A stretch of 32,220 nucleotides of DNA from an uncultured Gemmatimonadota bacterium (GTDB lineage: Bacteria; Gemmatimonadota; Gemmatimonadetes; Longimicrobiales; Longimicrobiaceae): assembly GCA_902805735.1 (NCBI GenBank), contig CADCTW010000240.1, positions 1 through 32,220 of the forward strand. Direction: 5' to 3'. The notes under the pieces are model-generated. The model was given only the letters and a program-made list of their open reading frames with translations. It had not been told where the DNA came from and made no database searches. The translations under genes and the position numbers were made by a program. This document shows, one piece after another, positions 15,545-23,510 of this stretch. The number at the start of each line of letters is the position of its first letter. The stretch's first letter is position 1.

Positions 15545-15573
15545 ACGATATACGCCCGCGCCCCCCGCGACAA
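15545..15573 (-). promoter_or_regulatory. Candidate promoter for the aminotransferase-NlpC operon
   Basis: On the minus strand, TTGTCG (15568-15573) is followed after 15-17 bp by TATATC or TATCGT (15545-15552), about 30 bp ahead of the TTG start. This is the only AT-rich patch in the divergent spacer with recX. Spacing is imperfect, so the call is weak. Confidence 0.35.
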
Positions 15574-15686
15574 GGCTGCGGCCGGGCACGACCCCGCCCG
15601 GCCGGTGTACCATCCGCAGCCAGGCCACGCAGCTTTCCGGCCACCCCCTCAAGCACGATGAGCCACGCTCACCCGCCCGCGGACCC

Positions 15687-16331
15687 GTGAAGATCACCTC
15701 CATCCAGCCGCAAAAGAACCACGCGGAGCGCCTCAACGTGCACGTGGACGGCGCCTTCCGCTTCGCGCTCGCCGCGGAGATCGCGCTCTCGGAGCACCTG
15801 CGCGTGGGCGACGAGCTGTCGGAGGCGCGCATCGCGGAGCTGGAGGGGATGGACGGGGCGTGGAAGGCGCGCGAGGCGGCGCTCGCCCTCCTGGCCTTCC
15901 GCCCGCGCACCGCGGCCGAGCTGCGCCGGCGGCTGCGCGAAAAAGGGTACGCGCCCGAGGTGGCGGACGCCTGCGTGGAGCGGCTGGGGGAGCTGGGGAT
16001 GGTGGACGACTCCTCGTTCGCCGAGATGTTCGTGCGCGACCGGGTGCGGCTGCGCCCCAAGGGAAAGCGCGTCCTCGCCCAGGAGCTGCGCGTGCGCGGC
16101 GTGGAGGGCGAGATGGCGCAGGCCGCCATCGACGAGGTGATGGAGCGCGAGAACGCCACCGAGACCGACCTCGCCCGCCAGGCCGCAGCCCGCTGGCGCC
16201 CCCGCCCCGGCGAGGATCCGCAGGGCGCCCGCCGCCGCCTGTACGCCTTCCTCGCCCGCCGCGGCTTCGGCGCCGACGCCATCATGCCCGTGCTCGACGA
16301 GGCGCTGGCGCCGCCGTCCGAGGAGTATTAA
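15687..16331 (+). CDS. recX: Regulatory protein RecX
   Basis: RecX binds RecA filaments and limits recombination and SOS activity. The 214-residue product has the three-repeat all-helical RecX core: AREAALALLAFRPRTAAELRRRL, then EVADACVERLGELGMVDDSSFAEMFVRD, and the C-terminal LYAFLARRGFGADAIMPVLDE (quoted in part). The N-terminal KITSIQPQKNHAERLNVHVDG is the usual small beta region. The GTG at 15687 has no clear ribosome binding site but overlaps the stop of a 10-codon ATG frame (15658-15690), which could couple its translation. recA is not in the window. Confidence 0.92.
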   Translation: MKITSIQPQKNHAERLNVHVDGAFRFALAAEIALSEHLRVGDELSEARIAELEGMDGAWKAREAALALLAFRPRTAAELRRRLREKGYAPEVADACVERLGELGMVDDSSFAEMFVRDRVRLRPKGKRVLAQELRVRGVEGEMAQAAIDEVMERENATETDLARQAAARWRPRPGEDPQGARRRLYAFLARRGFGADAIMPVLDEALAPPSEEY

Positions 16332-16337
16332 AAGCAA

Positions 16338-16370
16338 TCTCACACAGAGGCACAGAGACACAGAGAGAAC
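16338..16370 (+). repeat. Family A repeat, single arm plus half loop
   Basis: ATCTCACACAGAGGCACAGA and onward, three octamers, then AACTTCATT, the same bases seen in the loops of complete pairs (for example 12674-12682). It therefore looks like a left half of a pair that lost its right arm. It fills the spacer between recX and the acylase gene. Confidence 0.88.
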
Positions 16371-16381
16371 TTCATTCCGCC

Positions 16382-18736
16382 ATGAAGAAGCTTTGGTACG
16401 CGCTGCTGGGGCTCGTCGCGCTCGTCGTGCTGGGGGCGGCGGGGGCGCGCTGGTACATTGGGCGCGCGGAGCCGGACCCGGGGCGGGGGGCGGCGCTGGC
16501 GGGGCTGGGCGCGCCGGTGGAGGTGTGGCGCGACTCGTTGGGGGTGCCGCACCTGTGGGCGCGCGGCGAGGCGGACCTGTTCCGCGCCATGGGGTACGTC
16601 CATGCGCAGGACCGGCTGTGGCAGATGGAGCTCTTCCGGCGGGTGGCCGACGGGCGCATGGCCGAGATCCTGGGGCCCGACCTGGTGGACACCGACCGCT
16701 TCCTGCGCACCGTGGGGATGGGCCGTGCCGCGGGGGAGAACGAGCGCCTCCTCGACCCCTCCACGCGCGCCCTCCTGCAGGCCTACGCGGACGGCGTCAA
16801 CGCCTGGCTGCGCGAGAATCCGGGGCCGCTGCCGCCCGAGTTCATGGTCCTGCGCTTCCAGCCGGAGCCGTGGACGATCCGCAACACCCTCTCCATCGCC
16901 AAGATCATGGCCTGGGACCTCGCGGACTGGAACCTGGGGCTGGACCTCCAGCGCGCCGTGGACGCCGTGGGTCCGGAGCTGGGGCGCGACCTGTTCCCGG
17001 CGTACCCCGACTCCGGCGTCACCATCCAGGAAGACGCCCCCGCGGCCACCCGCCCCGCGCCTCCCGCGCCGCGGGTCCTCGGCACGCCTGTCCCCACGAT
17101 CCCGCCGCTCGCCGCGGCGCTGCTGGACGGAGTGTCGGCGGCGCGGGCCTCCAACGCGTGGGTGGTCGGCGGGTCGCGTACGAGGTCGGGGAAGCCCATC
17201 CTCGCCAACGACATGCACCTGGCGCTGCGGGCGCCGTCGCTCTGGTACCTGGCGGCGCTGCACGGCGGCGGCTTCGACGTGGCGGGGATGACGCTCCCCG
17301 GAGTGCCCGTCGTGATCGCCGGGCACAGCGAGCGCGTGGCGTGGGGCTTCACCAACGCGATGGTGGACGACGTCGACTTCTTCGTGGAAGAGGTGGACGC
17401 GGCCGACAGCGCCCGCTACCGCACGCCCGGCGGAACGCAGCCGTTCCGGGTGCGCCACGACACGATCCGCGTCAAAGGGGCCCCGCCCGTCGTCCACCGC
17501 GTCCGCGCCACCCGGCACGGGCCCGTGCTCTCCGACGTGGAGAAGCGCTCCAGCGGGCGGGTGATGGCGATGCGCTGGACGGCGCTCGACCCTTCGCGCG
17601 AGGTGGCGGCGTTCTTTGGGATGAACCGCGCGCGCACCGCCGCCGAGTTCCTCGCGGCGATGAACGACTTCCGCACGCCGCACCAGAACGTCGTCTTCGC
17701 GGACGCGGACGGCGCGTTCGGGTACTGGATGGCGGGTCGCGTCCCCCTGCGGCGCGCCGGCGACGGCATCCTGCCCGTGCCCGGCTGGACGGGCGAGGGC
17801 GAGTGGACGGGGTACCTGGAGATGTCGCGGCACCCGCACCTTCTGAACCCGCCGCGGGGGTACGTCGTCACCGCCAACAACCTGCAGGCGCGCGGCTTCC
17901 CCGCGAAGATCGGGAGCGAGTACGCCGATCCCGCCCGCGCAGCCCGCATCCGCGAGATGGTGCTCGCGGGCGGCCGCCTGACCGCCGACGACGTGGCGCG
18001 CCAGCAGATGGACGTGCGCGACCTGTTCGCGCTGCGCCACCTGCCGCGCGCCGCCCACGCCGCCCGGCTCGCCGACGACACCGCCGCCCTGCGCGCCCTC
18101 CGGTCGTGGGACGGCGCGGCCACCGCGGACTCGCGCGCGGCCCCTCTCTTCTACGCCTGGTTCGACGCCCTGCGCAAGCGCATGGGCGACGACGAGTTCC
18201 GCGGCCGCACGGTGTACTTCACCCGCGCCACGCTGGGCCGCCTGCTGGAGCGCGGCGGCGGCGCGTGGGTGGACGACATCCGCACGCCTGAACGCGAGAC
18301 GCTGGACCAGCTCGCCGCCGCCGCCATGCGCGACGCCGCGCGCACCGTCGCCGGCCGCACCTGGGGCGAGCTTCACGCCACGCGCATGGAGCACCCGCTG
18401 GGCGTGGTCGGCGCGCTGGACCGCGCCTTCGGGCTCAACATCGGCCCCTTCCCCTCCCCCGGCACCGCCAACACCGTGAACGCGCTGGGGCTGGGCCGCG
18501 GCCAGGCGCCCTACACCAACGGCTACGGCCCCAGCCAGCGCCACGTCGTGGATCTCGCGCGCGTGGACGACGAGGGTGGCTTCATCCTCCCCACGGGCCA
18601 GTCCGGCATCCCCACCTCCCGACACTACCGCGACCAGACCCCGCTGTGGCGCACCGGCCGCCTCTGGCGCATCCCCCTGGACCGCCGCAAGGCGGAGGCG
18701 CGCATCGTGGCGCGGCTCACGCTGACGCCCAGATAA
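16382..18736 (+). CDS. Penicillin acylase family protein (Ntn-hydrolase)
   Basis: A 784-residue secreted or membrane-anchored N-terminal-nucleophile hydrolase. Residues 4-22 are a hydrophobic signal/anchor (LWYALLGLVALVVLGAAGA). The alpha chain has GVPHLWARGEADLFRAMGYVHAQDRLWQME. The autocleavage site and nucleophile are at Ser257 in RASNAWVVGGSRT, followed by GKPILANDMHL. Further beta-chain blocks are GVPVVIAGHSERVAWGFTN, MRWTALDPS and NNLQ. Members hydrolyse beta-lactam side chains, acyl-homoserine lactones or other amides; the substrate cannot be told here. Length is normal. The ATG at 16382 follows a family A arm, with no strong ribosome binding site apart from purines at the end of the arm. 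Confidence 0.93.
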   Translation: MKKLWYALLGLVALVVLGAAGARWYIGRAEPDPGRGAALAGLGAPVEVWRDSLGVPHLWARGEADLFRAMGYVHAQDRLWQMELFRRVADGRMAEILGPDLVDTDRFLRTVGMGRAAGENERLLDPSTRALLQAYADGVNAWLRENPGPLPPEFMVLRFQPEPWTIRNTLSIAKIMAWDLADWNLGLDLQRAVDAVGPELGRDLFPAYPDSGVTIQEDAPAATRPAPPAPRVLGTPVPTIPPLAAALLDGVSAARASNAWVVGGSRTRSGKPILANDMHLALRAPSLWYLAALHGGGFDVAGMTLPGVPVVIAGHSERVAWGFTNAMVDDVDFFVEEVDAADSARYRTPGGTQPFRVRHDTIRVKGAPPVVHRVRATRHGPVLSDVEKRSSGRVMAMRWTALDPSREVAAFFGMNRARTAAEFLAAMNDFRTPHQNVVFADADGAFGYWMAGRVPLRRAGDGILPVPGWTGEGEWTGYLEMSRHPHLLNPPRGYVVTANNLQARGFPAKIGSEYADPARAARIREMVLAGGRLTADDVARQQMDVRDLFALRHLPRAAHAARLADDTAALRALRSWDGAATADSRAAPLFYAWFDALRKRMGDDEFRGRTVYFTRATLGRLLERGGGAWVDDIRTPERETLDQLAAAAMRDAARTVAGRTWGELHATRMEHPLGVVGALDRAFGLNIGPFPSPGTANTVNALGLGRGQAPYTNGYGPSQRHVVDLARVDDEGGFILPTGQSGIPTSRHYRDQTPLWRTGRLWRIPLDRRKAEARIVARLTLTPR

Positions 18737-18742
18737 CCGCGG

Positions 18743-18812
18743 GGCTCACACAGAGACACAGAGGCACAGAGATTGGATTCCCCCAGATGAAGTCGTCTCT
18801 GTGCCTCTATGC
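18743..18812. repeat. Family A inverted pair, right arm decayed
   Basis: The left arm (18743-18772) is intact, while the right arm (18793-18812) keeps TCTCTGTGCCTCT and then diverges (ATGCCTACG). The loop holds CCCCAGATGAAG. It separates the acylase gene from the convergent 82-residue gene, whose stop codon lies at the decayed edge. Confidence 0.85.
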
Positions 18813-19061
18813 CTACGCTACCGGACCGTGCGACTGCTGCTCGCACAGTGCGCGCAACGCGCGATTGACCGACTCGGAGTCGGGAAAAACCTCCGCCAGA
18901 TCGGGATCGAGCACCACCACGGTTTCGGCGCCTGTGAATCGCTCCGCGGCCTCGGCGGGCATACCTGGCCCGCCCGGCTCACGTCGCTCAAGCCACTGCA
19001 GGACGGGGACGCAGAGAAGGGTTAGACAGACCGCGATCACGAGCCCAACAAAATCTTCCAT
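18813..19061 (-). CDS. Small membrane-anchored hypothetical protein
   Basis: An 82-residue protein with one N-terminal transmembrane segment (FVGLVIAVCLTLLCVPVL, about 4-21) followed by a soluble, acidic tail containing TVVVLDPDLAEVFPDSESVNRAL. GGGAGG lies 6 nt upstream of the ATG at 19061, a strong start. It is the second gene of a two-gene unit with the four-helix protein upstream (gap 11 bp). Base composition is visibly less GC-rich than in the neighbours. No family is recognised. Confidence 0.72.
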   Translation of the reverse strand: MEDFVGLVIAVCLTLLCVPVLQWLERREPGGPGMPAEAAERFTGAETVVVLDPDLAEVFPDSESVNRALRALCEQQSHGPVA

Positions 19062-19072
19062 TGCTGCCTCCC

Positions 19073-19504
19073 TCACGGGGTCCTGGACGTCAGCTCCCAC
19101 GACAGTCCGGCCAGGTAGTACGTCGTCATGGTTCCGATGATCATCGCGACGGCAGGCTGCACCCATCCAGGGCCCACGCCAGAACGTACGCCGACGCGGC
19201 GGCGAAGCAGTGGAATTCTGCTATAGCTCAGCACGATGCAGAGCCACCACGCGACCGAACCGAAGAATAGGATCACGAGGGCAGTCACCACGTCGCGCGC
19301 ATGCTGGATCGTGCCGTCGTAGAGCAATCCCAGGAGCGTGCCTACGTAGAGCGAGTATCCGACGAGGCATACATCAGCGCCCGTGTCCTTGAAGTCCCTT
19401 TTGCCGCTCGTCCACTTGAGTAGACTGTCGACAATGAGGAAACCGAAAGGCATGAGGGTCTGGATGATCAGCTTGAGGTGGCTCTGAACGAGTTGCCAGA
19501 CCAT
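19073..19504 (-). CDS. Four-helix membrane protein, hypothetical
   Basis: A 143-residue protein with four hydrophobic segments (about 10-29 LKLIIQTLMPFGFLIVDSLL, 50-68, 77-99 VVTALVILFFGSVAWWLCIV, 119-138). GGGAG lies about 6 nt before the ATG at 19504. An in-frame ATG further upstream is rejected, because a good promoter (-10 at 19552-19557) lies inside that extension. It forms a two-gene unit with the 82-residue protein and is bounded by family A repeats on both sides. Lower GC than the surroundings suggests later acquisition. No family is recognised, so function is unknown. Confidence 0.75.
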   Translation of the reverse strand: MVWQLVQSHLKLIIQTLMPFGFLIVDSLLKWTSGKRDFKDTGADVCLVGYSLYVGTLLGLLYDGTIQHARDVVTALVILFFGSVAWWLCIVLSYSRIPLLRRRVGVRSGVGPGWVQPAVAMIIGTMTTYYLAGLSWELTSRTP

Positions 19505-19551
19505 CCGATGCTCCCATATCTGCGCCGCGGGTGAGTCCCAGCTGATTGCGA

Positions 19552-19580
19552 ATAGTACACGGAAATCGCGGCCCCTCCAA
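19552..19580 (-). promoter_or_regulatory. Candidate sigma-70-type promoter for the membrane-protein pair
   Basis: On the minus strand TTGGAG (19575-19580) and TACTAT (19552-19557) are separated by exactly 17 bp, close to TTGACA/TATAAT. Transcription would begin near 19545, leaving a leader of about 40 nt before the ATG at 19504. Confidence 0.6.
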
Positions 19581-19609
19581 CACATCGCCACACCTTCGCC
19601 ACCGGGCGA

Positions 19610-19655
19610 ACAGAGGCACAGAGATGAAGTCATCTCTGTGCCTCTGTGCGAGCCA
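19610..19655. repeat. Family A inverted pair with shortened left arm
   Basis: The left arm has about two octamers (ACAGAGGCACAGAGA), the loop is TGAAGTCA, and the right arm runs TCTCTGTGCCTCTGTGCGAGCC. It sits between the four-helix protein promoter and the 3' end of the large lipoprotein gene. Confidence 0.88.
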
Positions 19656-19665
19656 AGCTGTTGGG

Positions 19666-21138
19666 TCAGCGGCGCGTGAGGACGGCGTCGCCGGCGGCGA
19701 GGGTGGTGCTCAACTGCGGGAAGCCAGGAAACAGGCCGGTCTTGAAGAAGTAGCGGCCCGGCGGCAGCGTGTCGCCAAGAATCGCGCGGGCGGTGAAGCG
19801 GCCGCCGAAGGTGCGGGACTGGCGGGGGGCGAGCCACTGGTCGGGGATGGGGATGACGCACGCGCGCGGCTCCCACGTGGCGCGAAGCGACGGGTACCCG
19901 CTCACGTCGTCACGGTCGCGGCGCGAGCGGTACGCGACGAACGGGGCGCAGATGGAGCGGAGCTCGGTGCCCAGGTACGCGGCGCCGGCGGTGCGGTTGG
20001 TCACCGTGACCGTGGTGAGGAACATCCCGGGGCGCCCGGCGACCGGACGCGTCCGCGCGCGGATGGCGAACGAGCCCGCCGCGCCTTCGGCCGGGAGGGG
20101 CGGGATGCGGCTCGTCAGCTCGGCGTCGCCGGCCGGGATGTCCACGGCGCTTTCGCGCGTGGCGGGCTGGCCCTCCAGCGGAGGCGCGGCGGGCCAGCGG
20201 ACGCGCGCGGTGAAGTAATAGCGGCCGTCCGGCAGCGAATCACCCATCATCTCGGGGACGGGTACCTCGTAGAGCAGGCGGTCGCGAGGCATTCCGCGCC
20301 CGATGACGTACTCGATCAGCGTGAGGCCACAGACGTGGTCACGGCGCCGCGAGTCCCACACGGGCGCGCCGGTGCGTCGCGGCGTGCGGTACGCGCGCAG
20401 GCTCACGGCGCATCCGCCCTGCTCCGCCTTCACGTTGCGCGCCCCCGCGACCGAGAGGTGCACGGTGGTGCGCAGCGTCGGAGGGGTGCTGCCCGAGACT
20501 TCGGTGGACGCGCGGTAGCGCAGGAGAGTGAGGTCCGCCACGGGGGGCGCCGTATCGCGCACCGCCGTCACCCACACCGGGCGGCCGGGAAGGTCGGCCA
20601 CGCGGCCGTCCGCCCGCACACGCACGACGGGGAGGTACCATCCCTCGGCGAGCGAGTCGCCCAGGAGCGCCGCCGCGGGTGCGCTGTGCGCGGGTCCGCC
20701 CGCCGCCAGCGCCGGCTCGGCGGGTGTGGCGCATCGCTCGCCCCGTCCCATGGAGCTCCACACCGGCGGCCCGGCGATCCCGCGCGTCTGCGGCCAGACA
20801 CGCGCGCCCAGCAGGCAGAGCTGCCGCGGCCGCGCCGCGTAGCCATCCAGCCCGAGCGCCCCTACGGTCGCCTGGTACGTCCACGCGGCGCCTCCGTGCG
20901 GGATCGGACCGAGCCCCACCTCCACGCCGTACCTGCCGGTCGCGGGCGGGGGCGTGAGCGTGTCGCGCGGCGGATCGGGCTGCTGGAAGAGCGGAAAACG
21001 ATCGGCCCACGCCGCGGGGGCGGATGAGTCCTGTCCGGAGCACGCGGCTGCCAGTACCACGGCGAGCGCCGCCAGCCCCCAGGCCAGCCCGCTTCTTCTC
21101 TGTGCCTCTGTGTCTCTGCGTGAGCCCAGCCGTTTCAC
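19666..21138 (-). CDS. Lipoprotein of unknown function; repeat-encoded N-terminus
   Basis: A 490-residue lipoprotein. The signal peptide hydrophobic core (LAWGLAALAVVLAAAC) ends at lipobox Cys33. Residues 5-14 (GSRRDTEAQR) are coded by a family A arm and supply the basic n-region. No usable start lies between the arm and the hydrophobic core, and the GTG at 21138 overlaps the upstream stop (GTGA), so the repeat is very probably translated. The mature part is beta-rich, with at least three units sharing a pattern GDSLxxGxYxF(x)xR (GDSLAEGWYLPVVRV, GDSLPDGRYYFTARV, GDTLPPGRYFFKTGL), suggesting immunoglobulin-like repeats. Four or more cysteines may form disulfides. No known family is recognised. 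Confidence 0.8.
   Translation of the reverse strand: MKRLGSRRDTEAQRRSGLAWGLAALAVVLAAACSGQDSSAPAAWADRFPLFQQPDPPRDTLTPPPATGRYGVEVGLGPIPHGGAAWTYQATVGALGLDGYAARPRQLCLLGARVWPQTRGIAGPPVWSSMGRGERCATPAEPALAAGGPAHSAPAAALLGDSLAEGWYLPVVRVRADGRVADLPGRPVWVTAVRDTAPPVADLTLLRYRASTEVSGSTPPTLRTTVHLSVAGARNVKAEQGGCAVSLRAYRTPRRTGAPVWDSRRRDHVCGLTLIEYVIGRGMPRDRLLYEVPVPEMMGDSLPDGRYYFTARVRWPAAPPLEGQPATRESAVDIPAGDAELTSRIPPLPAEGAAGSFAIRARTRPVAGRPGMFLTTVTVTNRTAGAAYLGTELRSICAPFVAYRSRRDRDDVSGYPSLRATWEPRACVIPIPDQWLAPRQSRTFGGRFTARAILGDTLPPGRYFFKTGLFPGFPQLSTTLAAGDAVLTRR
21096..21127 (-). repeat. Family A repeat arm inside a lipoprotein signal region
   Basis: TCTCTGTGCCTCTGTGTCTC and onward, ending CGTGAGCC. It lies wholly inside the 5' end of the 490-residue lipoprotein gene, in the frame that reads RDTEAQR. 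Confidence 0.92.
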
Positions 21139-22394
21139 TGGACCAGCGGACGCCCGGACTCCGCGAACAGCGCCGCCTGCAGGACCACGGCGGCAGTGTT
21201 GATGTTCTCGCTACCGGTGGGGGCGCGCGTCGACTCGTAGACACCCGAGCTCCAGCCCTTCGTGGGGTGGCGCGCGGGTGCGACCGCGTCGATGCCGAGC
21301 CGGGTGTAGGGGCTGGGGAGGAGTGCGTGCCAGGCGACGGCGGCCTTGGCGCTGATCCAGCGCGGCTCGTCCAGGATCACGTTCGTCCCCTGCACGCCCA
21401 CGACGAACGGCTGGCCGCGGTAGCTGACCGCGTAGTAGTAGAAGTAGTACGGCGCGCGCGGGATGGCGTCCTCGCTCACGAAGGTGGGCTGCCCCGTCCG
21501 CTGGAATCGCACCTGCTGCGCCGCCAGCACACCGTTCGCCAGCTCCGCCATCTCCCGGTTCCACCCCAGCTCCAGCCCGGCCAGGATGAACGGCTCGCTG
21601 GTGAGGAAGTCGTCGCCCCGGCGGTCGGCGAGGAGGGGGATGCCGAGCGCCTGGACCGGCACCGCGTTCTCGCGCAGGCGCAGCGCCGACTCCGCGCGGT
21701 GGCCCCAGAGCGCGAAGCCGTACGCCGCGTACTGCTCGTATCCCAGGCGTCCTTCCTGGTAGCGGAGCAGCTCGCCCGTGGGGCTCACCTCCCGGCCCTG
21801 CAGGTAGCCGTCGCGCACGATCTGCGATAGGTCCATGCGCGCGACGATGCGCCGCACCGTCGCGGCGTGCTCCGGGCGCTGCACGGCGATGATCCGGAGC
21901 CAGACCAGGAGCCGCCCGATGTCCGTGGACGACCACCCGTAGCCGCGCTCCGTGGCCGGTTCCCGGTCGTCGCGCCCGGCGATCGCGCCGGTGGCCGTCG
22001 AGTAGTTCTTGTTGGGCGCGATCCCGTCGAACAGCCGCATCGACTCCAGCGTCGCCAGCGCCCGCCCCAGGCGCGCGTCCGCGTCGCCCGCGCGGATGAG
22101 GCCCAGCTCGCCGGCGCAGTGGATCGCCGCCAGCCCGCTGGCGATGTCCCAGACGGTCGCGTACGGATAACCCGCCACGGAGTTGATCAGCCCCGTGGCC
22201 GGCTGGTACTCGGCGGCGGCGTACGTCCACGCGCCACGCGCCGCCTCCAGGAAAAGCGCGCGATCCGGGTGGGGCCGCGGCCTGGTGGGCACGGGCAGTT
22301 CGGGGAGAAGCGGACCGGGCGCGTCGTCCGCGCACGCGGCGGTGAGCGCGAGAAGCACGATCGCGGAGAAACGGCGCGCGGGAGACAGGATCAT
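21135..22394 (-). CDS. DUF3131-family lipoprotein
   Basis: A 419-residue lipoprotein (signal MILSPARRFSAIVLLALTAAC, lipobox Cys21). The mature protein resembles DUF3131, an (alpha/alpha) barrel related to glucoamylase-like glycoside hydrolases: FLEAARGAWTYAAAEYQPATGLIN, ATVWDIASGLAAI, LYFDG-like MRLFDGIAPNKNYSTATG, YGWSSTDIGRLLVWLRI, and the late WISAKAAVAWHALLPSPYT, GWSSGVYE and ENINTAAVVL. It may act on a polysaccharide at the envelope, but catalytic residues cannot be assigned. ATG 22394 is chosen over 22406, since GGGAG is 5 nt upstream. It is followed, with 4-nt overlap, by the other lipoprotein and lies next to lgt, which would modify both. Confidence 0.85.
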   Translation of the reverse strand: MILSPARRFSAIVLLALTAACADDAPGPLLPELPVPTRPRPHPDRALFLEAARGAWTYAAAEYQPATGLINSVAGYPYATVWDIASGLAAIHCAGELGLIRAGDADARLGRALATLESMRLFDGIAPNKNYSTATGAIAGRDDREPATERGYGWSSTDIGRLLVWLRIIAVQRPEHAATVRRIVARMDLSQIVRDGYLQGREVSPTGELLRYQEGRLGYEQYAAYGFALWGHRAESALRLRENAVPVQALGIPLLADRRGDDFLTSEPFILAGLELGWNREMAELANGVLAAQQVRFQRTGQPTFVSEDAIPRAPYYFYYYAVSYRGQPFVVGVQGTNVILDEPRWISAKAAVAWHALLPSPYTRLGIDAVAPARHPTKGWSSGVYESTRAPTGSENINTAAVVLQAALFAESGRPLVQ

Positions 22395-22413
22395 GGCGGC
22401 TCCCATTAGCACC

Positions 22414-22482
22414 GACTCACACAGAGACACGGAGACCCGGAGCAATGCTCCCTCTGTGTCTCCGTGTCTCTGTGTGAGCCCT
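22414..22482. repeat. Family A inverted pair (GGAG variants)
   Basis: Left arm 22415-22443 and right arm 22449-22481 around a very short loop (AATG). Some octamers carry CACGGAGA/TCTCCGTG on both arms, so substitutions are matched across the stem. It occupies the spacer between lgt and the DUF3131 gene. Confidence 0.9.
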
Positions 22483-22498
22483 GCCGTTCCAGTTGCCG

Positions 22499-23338
22499 TC
22501 ATGCGGCGGCGGTGCGGCCCGCGAGCTTGGGGGCCGGGGCGCGCCGCGCCAGGTGCGCCGCGCCGGCCACGCCCAGCACCAGCAGGAGGACGCTGATGAG
22601 CTGCGCCACGGTGAAGTAGCCCAGGAAGCGGTCGTCCTTGGCGCGGAATATCTCCACGATGAAGCGCTCGATGCCGGCCAGCGCCACCCACGCGCAGAAG
22701 AGCATCCCCGGTGTGGCGAAGCGCGGCTGCAAGCGCTTGAGGATCACGAAGATGATGAGCGACATCCCCACCTCGTAGAGCTGCGTGGGATGCACTGCGA
22801 GCACCGTGTCGCCCGGCACGCCGGCGGGGATGTTGGCGCCGAAGTCGCGCAGGTTGTCGGCCGTGGAGGGTGGCGCGCCCTGCGGGAAGGCGACGGCCCA
22901 GGGGAGGTCGGTGGGGCGGCCGTAGTCGTCGCCCACCAGGAAGCACCCCATCCGCCCGATGGCGTACCCCACCGCCAGCGCCAGCGCGGACGCGTCCGCC
23001 ATGATGCCCAGCGGCAGCTTCTGCTTCACCACGCGCCACGCGATGACCGCCGCCGCCAGGATCAGCCCGCCGTACCACACCAGCCCGGAGCGCGAGAGGA
23101 GGGCGCCCATGGGATCGGCCACCGTGTCTTCCCAGCGCAGGATCATGTAGTAGATCTTGGAGCCCAGGATGCCGAACACGGCGGCGTACCCCACCATGTC
23201 CCACGCCTGCTCGGGGTCCTGGCCCGCCCGCGCCAGCTCCCGCGCGGCCACCCACCCGGCGGCGAGGAACGCCAGCGCCATCATCACGCCAAAGGACGTG
23301 ACGGTGAATCCGCCGATCTGGAACAGAACCGGGTACAT
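22499..23338 (-). CDS. lgt: Prolipoprotein diacylglyceryl transferase
   Basis: Lgt transfers diacylglycerol from phosphatidylglycerol to the lipobox cysteine of prelipoproteins in the inner membrane. The 279-residue product has about seven membrane segments and the Lgt signature region GRMGCFLVGDDYGRPTDLPW (about 128-147), with AVHPTQLYE and ERFIVEIFRAKDDRFLGY near the end. The position after GRxG is Cys where E. coli Lgt has Asn, a variation I recall in several phyla. The ATG at 23338 opens MYPVLFQIGGFTVTSFGVM, as expected. Two lipoprotein genes lie directly downstream on the same strand. Confidence 0.96.
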   Translation of the reverse strand: MYPVLFQIGGFTVTSFGVMMALAFLAAGWVAARELARAGQDPEQAWDMVGYAAVFGILGSKIYYMILRWEDTVADPMGALLSRSGLVWYGGLILAAAVIAWRVVKQKLPLGIMADASALALAVGYAIGRMGCFLVGDDYGRPTDLPWAVAFPQGAPPSTADNLRDFGANIPAGVPGDTVLAVHPTQLYEVGMSLIIFVILKRLQPRFATPGMLFCAWVALAGIERFIVEIFRAKDDRFLGYFTVAQLISVLLLVLGVAGAAHLARRAPAPKLAGRTAAA

Positions 23339-23365
23339 GGAAGCTCAGGTGAGGCGTGTGGACGG

Positions 23366-23382
23366 GATCTCCGCTGGAGATC
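23366..23382. promoter_or_regulatory. Perfect inverted repeat upstream of lgt, possible operator
   Basis: GATCTCC-GCT-GGAGATC is a perfect 7-bp inverted repeat with a 3-bp centre, 28 bp upstream of the lgt ATG and in the divergent spacer with the peptide gene. There is no T-run on either side, so a terminator is unlikely. A protein-binding site is a guess. Confidence 0.35.
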
Positions 23383-23510
23383 GTAAGCTAACCGCTTCGC
23401 GCGGCGCCGGTAAAGTGCCTCCTCCGCCGCGGGGGTGTCCGGTGCGGCCCCGTTCCATTAAGATTAAGTATGGCCGGAAACGCTATGCAACCTACCTCCA
23501 GGAGATTCCC

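Noticed and set aside
13288..15573. Single 761-residue protein joining the NlpC/P60 frame with upstream sequence
   Set aside because: The upstream part is the aminotransferase region read in another frame. The GTG at 14340 overlapping that gene's stop is the real start.
16340..18625. Long minus-strand open frame opposite the acylase gene
   Set aside because: It is antisense to a well-supported penicillin acylase family gene and rich in Arg, Gly, Ala and His with no domain.
19073..19876. Upstream starts for the four-helix protein (ATG within 19560-19590 and beyond)
   Set aside because: A TTGGAG-17-TACTAT promoter lies within that extension, and GGGAG supports the ATG at 19504.
22499..23338. 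Lgt with Cys at the usual Asn position considered a defective enzyme
   Set aside because: I recall this GCF variant in Lgt proteins of several phyla. The rest of the signature is intact and lipoprotein genes lie beside it.
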